From: Sphagnum compactum
Taxonomy: Eukaryota; Bryophyta; Sphagnopsida; Sphagnales
Direction of reading: 5' to 3'
Assembly (NCBI GenBank): GCA_965153455.1
Contig: OZ234502.1
Location: 3,637,267-3,701,266 of the forward strand
Length of the DNA stretch: 64,000 nucleotides
Shown: positions 13,131 to 22,836 of the stretch, piece after piece
Numbering within the stretch: position 1 is the first letter of the stretch
Layout of the letters: each line of letters begins with the position of its first letter
Notes under the pieces: model-generated
The model's input: only the letters and a program-made list of their open reading frames with translations
Databases searched by the model: none
Told to the model about the DNA's origin: nothing
Program-made: the position numbers and the translations under genes

Positions 13131-15920
13131 GAAAAATATCCAAAAATTGCAACTGGGGTAACATGAAAACATTGAGTGGTTGGTTCATGCTCAAATAAAG
13201 GTCTAGGACGATTGTTTACCTCTTCCACATACCTCTTCAGCAAGGTACCATGTTTCATATCCACATTTTTTTCATGACAATTATGCCATTAGACTTGTGA
13301 TAAACAATGAACCTCTTGCGACATCTAGTGCATAAAACTAAAATTTTAGGACCAACAGTTTCATTATGACAATACATTGTATTATTTGGTTATGAGTAAG
13401 ATCAATAGGCTAATAGTTGTTCACCTAGTAAAAGACCCATGTGGAGGAGTTGCAATTATGAAACTTCCATATAACAACCTATTTTTTCATATTTGTCAAA
13501 TGCACCTCAAGAACCCACTTGTCTTCAGTTGCGTGTTCTTCACCTTCAACACTAATAGATCATGCAATTATTCATGGGGGACTAAGTTCATGCACATTAA
13601 AACCAAAACCTTATTTATCAACCTAATTGTTCAAAAATTTCATCAAACTTACTAACACAATCTATGAGAGAAAGGTTGAAATGAACAAACAACAATGGAA
13701 GCACTTTGAAAGCTTTTAGCAAGCTTGAAATAACAAATTATGTAATCAACGAAACTCTTGTCAAGGAATGAAAGAATGAATGTGCTACACAACGCAAAAT
13801 TACACCATTTAGTAAAGCTTTTGACAATCTTGGCAAATTAGGCAGCTTGGAAATTCCAACATTCTTGAATGGAAAAGCTTTCACTAGTGAACCTTTTGAC
13901 AACTATGACCAATATATAGAACTGCAAGAAATCAAAACCTTTCAAAAAAGTTTTTAACCAATGTTTAGTTTTAGCAAACTTAGTAATGAACACCTTGCAA
14001 ATTCCAACGACCTTGAATGCAAGAGGTTTTACTGAAGCTTTCAACAATCATGACCAATAGATAGAACACTAAGAAAACATAAGCTTTTGGCAAAACTTTT
14101 GATAACCCTAATCAACAAACATAACAACAATTGAAAGTATAAGATTTTGGCAAGTAAACCGTAAGCTTGAAATGGTAAATCATGAACCAACATTTACATG
14201 TTTGAGAAAAGATAGCAATGTGCACAAAATCAACACGACAAAACCATGAACAAGCTTACACCAACCTTGAATGCATAAGGTTCTCAAATGATTTACCTTT
14301 TTCAATTGTAAATTTATTTTCCATTTCCATAGCCTCCAACAATCTCCTTTCACTGCCAAAACCATTGAACTGCTAAAAGTTTACTCCATTGTTGTAACAA
14401 GTAACAATGGTAACCACTAATCATTAAACACGCAACACACTCAAAGAAAAAGCTACAAGCTACAACCCTAGCCATCTCAAGTTTGCAAATTTTCAAGAGT
14501 ATCTCAATTCTTGTTTCCTACACCCTAAACCGTAAACCCATCACTCTAGGTATGAAAAAGGGTATTGAGCTCAATTTTTTGTCAAATACCTTCATGAATT
14601 ATTTGCAATGGGTCAAAGGTGGTGGCAGTTATTGACAATGGGATTATGCTAGGGGTGGCGGTGGGGGTGAATCTACCAAAATGGAAAACCACGAATAGGA
14701 AGTGGGCCTTAAGTCTTTAATATTGTGAACTCTGACTATTACATATATGTATACCTAGGTCTTATTCAAATACCCAACGAGTATTTGGTGTTTAAATTCA
14801 TACCTACTCCACATGGGATATAACCTATAACCTAACCTTAAATATAACTATAAAACTTAATTATTCCATTTGCAACTAACTCTCTATTCCATGTTTATGA
14901 TTTCATTTCTCATTTGTCATTTTTAGCTACACTTTTTTTCCAATATAAGCAATGTTGGTGTTCTTGTATTTTCTCAAAGCTTCAATAATCATTTGTGATT
15001 TCTGATCATTGAAGTTCTTTCAAGTTTTGATGCCTCAATGCACATATGTTGGACAAGTGATCATTGTCACTAGTTTGTTCAAGTGATCACTGTGAAGATA
15101 ATCACAAGTTTCGCATTTCACCACTTACAAAAAATATGCATCGAACATTCAAGTGTCATTGTTGCTCATGGTTGTGTGTTTTTAAAGCTTTAGGTAATTA
15201 CATATGCAACCACCTCCAAGCATGCAATTTTACATAACATTAACATCCAATATGCACCTTGACTTAAAAGGTAAGGTTACCATCCATGTTCCTTACCATT
15301 TTTGGAATTTGTTGTTGCACAAAACACTTGCCATTTGTAGTCATTATTTGTATGTTGTAGTTTCTCATGCCATTTTCCAATTCATTTTGAAATGAACATG
15401 TCAATTGAACTTTCATTTCTTGAAAATTTCACCGTTCAACCTCTTCAAGATAAGGGTGACACGTTGTCACCACCAAACATTGTTGCTACGAGTCCTTCCT
15501 ATGGCATGTCTATCACCATGATTGCACTAAAAGCTCATGAGGTTGAACTCCAAAATCAAATGGCTACTCTACATCAACAATCATTGTTTTGGATTCCCTA
15601 GGACCCAAGTTTGGTCCATGGTCCCTCTATAGATAAAATGTGACAAACCTATTATGCTTGAAGTGAATAGGTTCTTCATTGTATCCTTTTCTTTATTTTG
15701 GGTGGTAGTGTTTTAGGATCAAAAGTTTGAAGCGAAAAGTTTGTCTTTTACAAAACAAACAATGGGGCTTCAACCATGAAAAAAACATGTTGAATGTGAG
15801 CATTATGACATTTTTCATATGTATTTCAACAAGGTTACACAACAACACTCAACATCATTAGAGCTCTTTGCGAAGTAAAGTTCCAAGCTCCACAAAGTTG
15901 TCAATCCAACTTCCAAATTT
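13131..15920. other. AT-rich gene-free stretch
   Basis: No supported gene. Short frames, for example at 13377-13655 and 15392-15601, show no recognisable domain. It may be further decayed transposon DNA. Confidence 0.5.
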
Positions 15921-16162
15921 CATTTTGAAAATTTTTGGTGGTATTTCATTGGACAAAAAATGTGAAATACCACTAAAAGCTCGCATTGATAATCTTGTGT
16001 TACTTGTTGTGAATGAGTTACTCCCTTTGAGCATAAAGCACATTATGGTGGTCCTCTTTTGGGCACTTTTTGTTCTAGTATTATAATATGTAAAATATAA
16101 ATGCTCCAAAAATTTGGCACATTTAGTTTTGAATTTTGGTGTTTATGGGTTATAATTTGAAG
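15921..16162 (+). repeat. 242-bp direct repeat, copy 1
   Basis: Nearly identical over 242 bp to 16696-16937, from CATTTTGAAAA to TTATAATTTGAAG. The right edge of this copy runs straight into copia LTR sequence through a shared TTTGAAG, a microhomology junction. No coding function is supported, although both copies carry the same short frame. Confidence 0.85.
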
Positions 16163-16695
16163 CATACAACCTTTGTGATTCTTGCTAGTTAATACAATTG
16201 TTCCATTTTATGAACCTTGAGTGTTTCATTTCTTGCTTTTTTTCAAGTTGTTTCCAATAGGTTATGGGCTCACACTAAGCAAGAGAAAGGACATTGTGTT
16301 AGAACAAGAAGTAATCAAGGGTTTAGCTTATATGGTATAGAAAGGGAGAATCCTTTGAAGGAATGCTTTTAGTTTGCAAGGTTGCAAAGAGAGTGGGAGT
16401 CCATTTCCAAGTGAGTGGGAGGTGTGCAAGAGATTTTCTTCAAAGTGTTGTAAGTTTTTCAAGTGTGGAAAACTTGTTTTTCAAGTTTGAGAAAGTGTGT
16501 GGAAGAGAGTTCTTCAATTCGTTGAAAGTTTAAGGAGTGTGGAAGAGAGTTCTTTGATTTATTAAAAGTTTGAGGTGTGTGGAGGAGAGTTCTTTGATTC
16601 ATTGAAAGTTTAAGGTGTGTGCAAAAGAGGTCTTTGAGTTATTGAAAGTGTCAAGTTTACATGAGGTGTCAAAGATTTCTTCCAAAGCTTTCAAT
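16163..16695 (+). mobile_element. truncated copia LTR, primer-binding site and leader
   Basis: The 3' end of a family-1 copia LTR (16163-16259, ending TTTCCAATA) is followed by GGTTATGGGCTCACAC, a one-base variant of the family primer-binding site, and about 430 bp of leader. The leader contains about four ~42-bp repeats built on GGAAGAGAGTTCTT (16495-16640). Gag is missing. The piece sits exactly between the two 242-bp direct repeats. Confidence 0.75.
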
Positions 16696-16937
16696 CATTT
16701 TGAAAACTTTTGGTGGTATTTCATTGGACAAAAAATGTGAAATACCACTAAAGGCTCGCATTGATAATCTTGTGTTGCTTGTTGTGAATGAGTTACTCCC
16801 TTTGAGCATAAAGCACATTATGGTGGTCCTCTTTTGGGCACTTTTTGTTCTAGTATTATAATATGTAAAATATAAATGCTCCAAAAATTTGGCACATTTA
16901 GTTTTGAATTTTGGTGTTTATGGGTTATAATTTGAAG
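16696..16937 (+). repeat. 242-bp direct repeat, copy 2
   Basis: Second copy of the 15921-16162 sequence, differing at only a few positions. Downstream of it, 16938-17589 is AT-rich DNA with no gene that I can support. Confidence 0.85.
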
Positions 16938-17589
16938 TTTCATGAAGTTGGTGGCATCTAATATTATTTGGAAAAAAATTAATAATGAAATTAAAGTAAC
17001 CATGGGTATATTTATATATACACAAATATACCAAAACTCATTTCTCATTTTAAACCACAATAATATTTAATTTCTTTATTAATCATTTGAAATTTTAAAA
17101 AGTGTATTGTTCTCACAATATTTCACCTTTCATTTGAAGTGATTGAAATGTCATTTTACCACATACTTATGGTCCATGCTTTTCAAAAACCCCGTTTATG
17201 GCATGAAAATTATCAAATGAATCAAATGATTCACAAACATGGTTCAAATTATGTGGAATCACATGTGAAATGGATATTAAAAATTCAATAAAAATTTAAA
17301 ATAATTTTAGTCACTTTTGGAGGATACTTCCAAGTTTTAGTCATAATTAGAAATTTATTTTGGTACAAATATATTCAACTCAACATAATATAAACATTAT
17401 TTTTTTTTAAAATAATGCTTCTTGGGTTATGTTCTACCATGGAAGGAGCAAAAACATTGTGAAACTTCTTAGTTTTGACATAATTTAAGTTCAAATATGC
17501 ACCACCTCAAAAATAAAATAAAATGTGATTACCTAAAAGGGCCATTGTATTGTGTTTTCACGTTAATTTGTTTTGAAAAAAAACCCACA

Positions 17590-18150
17590 CATGGTATTTC
17601 CATCAAACAAAATTTTGACTAAAAAGGTGTTACCTTATTTGATGAAACGCACACTTGAAATGATTTTTTTCCTTATGTGAATGTGTCAACTTTTATCATA
17701 GTTATATTTAGCCTTTGGATGAGCAAAGGTGGATTGATACTTTTCACTGTTGTTATTGATTTTCTAACTTTGGATTGGGAACCAAAACACATAACAATTG
17801 GTTTCTTTAAGGTGAAAGGGATTATTAGAATTGGTTTTGCTAGACCCAATTATAGGTTTTTAAAAAATTGTATGGTCTCACAAGCAAAACCATATGATAT
17901 TTATGAAAAATGAAGGTACAAATTTGCCTACAATGGCAAATGCCTTCATGTAGATTGTGAATTGTGATGATTTAGGGATTTTGGAACCATTTGAAGGTAT
18001 TTTTTAAGGCTTACCAATATGTCATTATCAACAAACATGTTTACCACTAGTGAATACTAAGACTACCCAACCTACAATTTAGGCTTGTATAACATCACCA
18101 AAAAACTAGGGCAAAGTCAAGGTGGGATTGACAAATGTTTGTTTAAATGC
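17590..18150 (+). pseudogene. hAT transposase middle-domain remnant
   Basis: In order along the plus strand I read MVFPSNK, KKVLPYLMKRTLE, FSLWMSKGGL, DWEPKHITIGFF, EGTNLPTM and KKLGQSQGGIDKC. These follow the order of plant hAT transposases (TFDLWMS.G, W.P.HVTIG.FE, YVKDEG.NL, then a C-containing block). The one long open piece is 17677-17913; stops and frameshifts lie on both sides. It ends against copia sequence just before 18165. The fragment overlaps the part missing from the minus-strand remnant at 10890-13130, but its orientation is opposite. Confidence 0.7.
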
Positions 18151-18164
18151 AAGTAGAGTGGGAG

Positions 18165-18691
18165 TGTTAGAAATACTATTCGTTTCTAATTCCCAATGTT
18201 GTGAATGTGTGAAACATTCATCAAATGGATGAATAGTATTCACATCCTTATAGTAGTTAGGTTAAGTTAAATAGTGGTAGTTAGGGTTTGGAAGTGGAGG
18301 CTATTTAGGGCTTGGTGGCGGCTAGGGTTAGGGTTAGGCGGCGGCGGCTAGGTTAGGGTTAAGTGGCAGCTACTTTAGGGCTAGGAGATAGTATATATTG
18401 GAGTGGTTTTGAGGAGTCTTTCATTCTCTCCTTTCATGGTTTTGAGTGCACATAGAACCTTCAAGCCTTGTTAGTTGTTGCAAGCCATAGTTTTGTGATT
18501 GTAGCATTTGAAGCATACAACCTTTGTAATCTTCTTGTTAGTTAATACAATTGTTCCATTTCATGAACCTTGAGTGTTTCATTTCTTGCTTGTTTTCAAG
18601 TTGTATCCAATACTTGTTAGTTAATACAATTGTTCCATTTCATGAACCTTGAGTGTTTCTTTTCTTGCTTGTTTTCAAGTTGTTTTCAATA
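18165..18691 (+). repeat. copia family-1 LTR (element A, 5' LTR)
   Basis: Starts TGTTAGAAATACTATTCG and ends TTTTCAATA, directly before the primer-binding site. It is preceded by AGAGTGGGAG, which looks like the polypurine tract of another element, so it may also have served as a 3' LTR. U3 carries GGCGGCTAGGGTTAGGG-type repeats and a TATA-like AGTATATATTGG. The 3' part holds a tandem duplication of about 76 bp (TTGTTAGTTAATACAATTG units at about 18535 and 18614), not seen in the other LTRs. Confidence 0.85.
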
Positions 18692-18708
18692 GGTTATGGG
18701 CCCACACC
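18692..18708 (+). other. primer-binding site matching the anticodon arm of initiator tRNA-Met
   Basis: GGTTATGGGCCCACACC abuts the LTR. From memory, plant initiator tRNA-Met contains GTGGGCCCATAACC in its anticodon stem-loop, which pairs with the first 14 bases here. Drosophila copia has GGTTATGGGCCC at the same place and primes with a cut half-tRNA. The usual plant site TGGTATCAGAGC is absent. Confidence 0.7.
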
Positions 18709-19305
18709 AAGCAAGAGAAAGGACATTGTGTTAGAACAAGAAGTAGTGAAGAGTTTTGAGCTTGTATTTCATTAAAAGAAAAAGGAGAGAATCTCTTTGA
18801 GAGAAGCTTTTTAGTTTGCAAAGTGAGTGGGAGTTCATTTCCAAGTGGTGGCATACAGGGAGCTTGCAACTTTTCCAAGTGAATGGGAGGTGTGAAAGAG
18901 ACTTCTTCGAAGTGTTGTAAGTTCTCAAGTGTGGAAGAGTGTTTTTCAAGTCTTTAAGTTTCAAAGTTTTAAGTTCAAAGTTTGTGAAAGAGAGTTCTTC
19001 GAGTTGTTGAGAGTTTCAACATTGAAGTTTGAGAAAGTTTATGGAAGAGAGTTCTTCGAGTTGTTATGAGTTTCAACATTGAAGTTTGAGAAAGTTTGTG
19101 GAGGAGAGAGTTCTTCGAGTTGTGGAGAATTTCAACGTTGAAGTTTGAGGTGTGTGTAAGAGAGGTTTTCCAAGTTGTTGAAAGCTTCAAGTTTCAACTG
19201 AGGCCTTCAAACATTAGCAACTTTTTCAACTTGAAATCTTCTCCCTTGCACTTCATTTGAATAGAAAAACATAGACTGTTTGTTTTAGCATTTGTGAAAA
19301 ACAAA
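18709..19305 (+). other. untranslated leader of copia element A
   Basis: Non-coding leader between the primer-binding site and Gag. It holds about three repeats of roughly 63 bp (18985-19150) built on GAGAGTTCTTCGAGTTGT and TTTCAACATTGAAGTTTGAG. Similar units occur in the leaders at 16495-16640 and, inverted, at 49500-49600. Confidence 0.65.
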
Positions 19306-21804
19306 ATGTCATCCTTCCAAATGGAGTCTTTGAAAGTCATGGAAAAGTTTGATGGTGGCAACTTTCACCTTTGGAAGTTCAAGATGCACATGATGCTTTC
19401 CAAGCATGGGCTTTGGAAGTTTGTTGATGGGAGTGTAACAATTCCCCATGATGAAGATCAAATCACGGATTATAACGAAAAGGCGACCAAGGCATTTGCA
19501 TTACTTTGTGAACATCTCACGGATGCACAACTTGCACATGTTCAATATTGCGAAAATGTCAAAAAGTGCTTGGGAGACGCTTTGCGGTGTCCACGAAGCC
19601 ATGACTATTGGAAACAAGTTGTTTCTTCGAAGGAGGTTCTTCACCATCAAAATGCAAGAAGGGCTTCTTGCTTGCGCACATCAACATGGTGAAGGCGATT
19701 GCGGACCAATTACGTTCCATTGAGGTGAAGATTGAAGATGAGGACGTGTACATGCTACTTCTCATGAGCCTTCCCCCATCTTTTGATAACTTGGTCACGA
19801 GTTTGGAGTCCATGTCCACCAAGGATGTTGACCTTCAATTCATCGTTGCTCGATTGCTTCATGAAGTCTCCAAAAGAAAAGAAAGTGAAAGTACGGAAAA
19901 TGCCGCATTGCTTAACAAAACTCATAAGGCAAACGAAAAGTTTTGCTTTTATTGTAAAAAAATCTGGACATTTTGTGAGGAATTGTTTGAAGAAAAAGAG
20001 TGATGAGAAAGAAAAGGCAAACCAAGCTTGTGAAGATCAAGAACAAATGTTTGTTGCCGCCTTGGGTGCTAATGATCATAGGACGAACGATTGGATCATC
20101 GATTCCGAGGCAACACAACACATGACATTCGAACGAGAGTGGTTCACCACTTACGAATCCATTGTTCCACGGAAGCTATACATGGGAGACGACACCATTT
20201 TGGAGGCCATTGGCAAAGGGTGCATCAAGGCCACAATGCAAGTTGGAGGTAAAATGTTGCTTACAACTATCACTCAAGTTCTTCATGTTCCCAAAATGAA
20301 GAATAGTCTCATTTCCGTTAGCAAACTCATTTCGGAGGGCTTGAAAGTGGAGTTTGATAAGGATGGTTGTAAGGTGAACAATGTCCTTGGAACGGTTGAG
20401 GCGGAAGCACGAAGGGAGAAGAATTTGTATCTTCTCAACGTCAATGTTTGAAAGGATAGTGCGAATGTGGCAAAGTCTTCGAATGAAGGAGCTACGCTTT
20501 GGCTAAAGATGAAGCGACTAGGGCTTCCAAGTTCTTGGAACTTGTGCATAGCGATGTGTGCGGACCGATGAAAATCACATCTCGTGAAGGAGCTACGCTT
20601 TCGCACCAACGACTCGGCCACCTCAATATGGCGAGTCTTAAGAAGTTGGAGAAAATGGTCAATGGCATGAATTTGAAAGAAACGTCATTGGACCATGTGT
20701 GTCAAGCTTGCATTGAAGGCAAACATCAAAGGACATCTTTTCTTAAAGATGAAGCGACTAGGGCTTCCAAGCTCTTGGAACTTGTGCATAGGGATGTGTG
20801 CGGACTGATGAAGACCACATCTCGTGGTGGAGCACGATACTTTGTCACCTTCATCGATGATTTTTCGAGGAAAACTCACGTTTACCTTTTGAAAGCGAAA
20901 GGAGAAGTGTTTGACAAATTCAAGGCATACAAGGCCTTGGTGGAGAATCAAACCGGCATGAAGATCCAAACTTTGCGATCCGACAATGGAGGAGAATTTG
21001 TGTCCAAAAAGTTTGATGATTTTTTGCGCGAATGTCGAATCCAACGACAAACAAATGCACCTTACACACCACAACAAAATGGAGTTGCGGAACGAGCCAA
21101 TAGGACCATCATGGAATGCGCTAGAAGCATGATTCGTGCACAAGGACTTGACTTGGAGTTTTGGGCGGAAGCGCTGAACACGGCGATTTACATCAAGAAT
21201 CGATGCCCAACTAAAGCTCTTGATTCAAAGACTCCGCAACAAGCATGGACCGGTAGAAAGCCCGATGTATCTCATTTGAGAGTTTTTGGTTGCAAAACAT
21301 TTGCGCACATTCCTGATGAAAAGAGAAGTAAATTAGAGTCCAAATCCATACCTTGTGTGTTTTTAGGGTATTGTGAAGGGACCAAAGCATATCGCTTGAT
21401 GTGTGTAGAAACCAAAAGGATCATCAAGAGTCGTGATGTTGTGTTCCTTGAAGGGATGGAAGAAGCTAAAGGTGTTCATGAGAATAGACCCCCTTTGAAC
21501 CAAGTAGAACACGTTGTTGTGGATGAAGTCGTGAATGATGATGAACTTGTTAAGGATGCCAATCCTATACCTTTGAAAGAGAGACTAGCGGAAGACGTGG
21601 AAGGTGGTGAATCTACATCAAACTCTTCTTCGGAAGAAGAATTTGCTCCTCCACAAGATGAGGGTTTGAATGAACCACAACAAGATGGACGAAGAGAAAG
21701 GCCCCAAAGACAACGTAAAGAGTGGCCTCGTGATTGGTGGGTGGCCACCAAAGAGGTGGAACGGGCCACCATAGCTTTTTCGGAAGAACCTCAAACCATG
21801 GAAG
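19306..21804 (+). pseudogene. copia element A gag-protease-integrase, broken
   Basis: ATG at 19306 opens Gag with the Ty1/copia motif KFDGGNFHLWKFKM. Frameshifts fall near 19560 and 19680 and inside the zinc knuckle near 19960 (CFYCKK, then CEELFEE instead of GHFVRNC). The protease active site reads DSEAT instead of DSGAT. A stop lies near 20449. The integrase core is open (20499-21824), with DVCG, SDNGGEF and NGVAERANR supplying the D, D and E residues. A ~100-bp stretch of the integrase is duplicated out of place (20500-20590 versus 20740-20830). Reverse transcriptase and RNase H are missing: the frame runs straight into the LTR of element B at 21805. Confidence 0.88.
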
Positions 21805-22190
21805 TGTTGAAGATTATGATGTAGATGTTAGAAACATAGATAATGGTGTAGTAGATAGTAGAAATAATGTGGTAGATAAGTGTTGCAAGCAATCAAAGAC
21901 ATAGGTAGATTTGAGAGGGCTTGGTGACAGCTAGGGTTAGGGTTTGGCGGTGGCTAGGATTAGGGCTTGGTGACGGCTAGGGTTAGGGTTAGGCGACGGC
22001 TAGGTTAGGGTTAAGTGGCGGCTACTTTAGGGTTAGTAGATAGTATATAAGGGTTTGGTTTTGAGGAGTCTATTATTCTCTCCTTTGGTGGTTTTGAGTG
22101 CACATATAAGCTTCAAGCCTTGTTAGATATTACAAGCCATAGTTTTATGATTGTAGCATTTGAAGCATATAACCTTTGTAATTTCCAATA
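21805..22190 (+). repeat. copia family-2 5' LTR (element B)
   Basis: Starts TGTTGAAGATTATGATG and ends ATTTCCAATA. Compared with the 3' LTR at 26873-27304 it lacks about 45 bp near its 3' end. U3 differs from family 1 in its first ~90 bp, but from the GGGCTTGG...GGCTAGGGTT part onwards the two families share sequence, so the LTRs are mosaics. Confidence 0.85.
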
Positions 22191-22836
22191 GGTTATGGGC
22201 CCACACATGCAAGTTGCATGATTAAAGGTTTGATTGCTTGTGTGCATTGAGAGAGATCTTGAAGGTTTGTGTGTGTTGGATGTGCAAGTTTGCACTTTTG
22301 AGGGTTTTGGAGGCGCTTTTAGAGCCTTGGAGGAGTTTTGAAGAGCTTTGGAGGAGCTTTGAGGTTTTGGAGGCCATTTGGAGTTTAGAGGTGCACAAGT
22401 GCTTGATTGGTGCTCTTTGGAGGTATTTGGAAGCATTGGATGTGCATGTGTGCACATTCCAACATTGTAAGTCTTGATTTGAGTCATTGAGGTGTATTTG
22501 TGCACATTTGATTCATAGAGCAGTTGATTTGAGTTGAATGCACTCAACTTGAGTTGAATAAACTCAACTCAAGTTGAGTGCATTTTGAGTGTTTGAGGAG
22601 GCATTGATGCAAGTGGGAGCCATTAAGGGCTAAATTTTGTGATTGGAGGTGCATTCGTACACAATTGAGCCTTCTAGGGGCTAGAGTGTGTTTATGAGGT
22701 GCATTCGTGTGCATTTGAGTGATTGAAGCACATTTGAGAGTGCATTGAGGCAATTGCATGTAAGAGTGCTCATTAAGTACTAATTAGCATTTGGTTGAGC
22801 GCATAAGTGGGTAGAGAGGTCGGATTTGAGTGCAAA
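22191..22836 (+). other. primer-binding site and leader of element B
   Basis: GGTTATGGGCCCACAC (22191-22206) abuts the LTR, the same anticodon-arm site as in element A. The leader has repeated GAGGAGTTTTGAAGAGCTTTGG-like and TGTGCA/GTGCATT motifs and several GAGTTGA units near 22520-22570. It is non-coding and differs from the family-1 leader. Confidence 0.65.

Noticed and set aside
18290-18380. TTAGGG-like runs suggesting an interstitial telomere
   Set aside because: The units are interrupted by GGCGGC, occur at a fixed place in every copia LTR, and do not form a pure TTTAGGG array.
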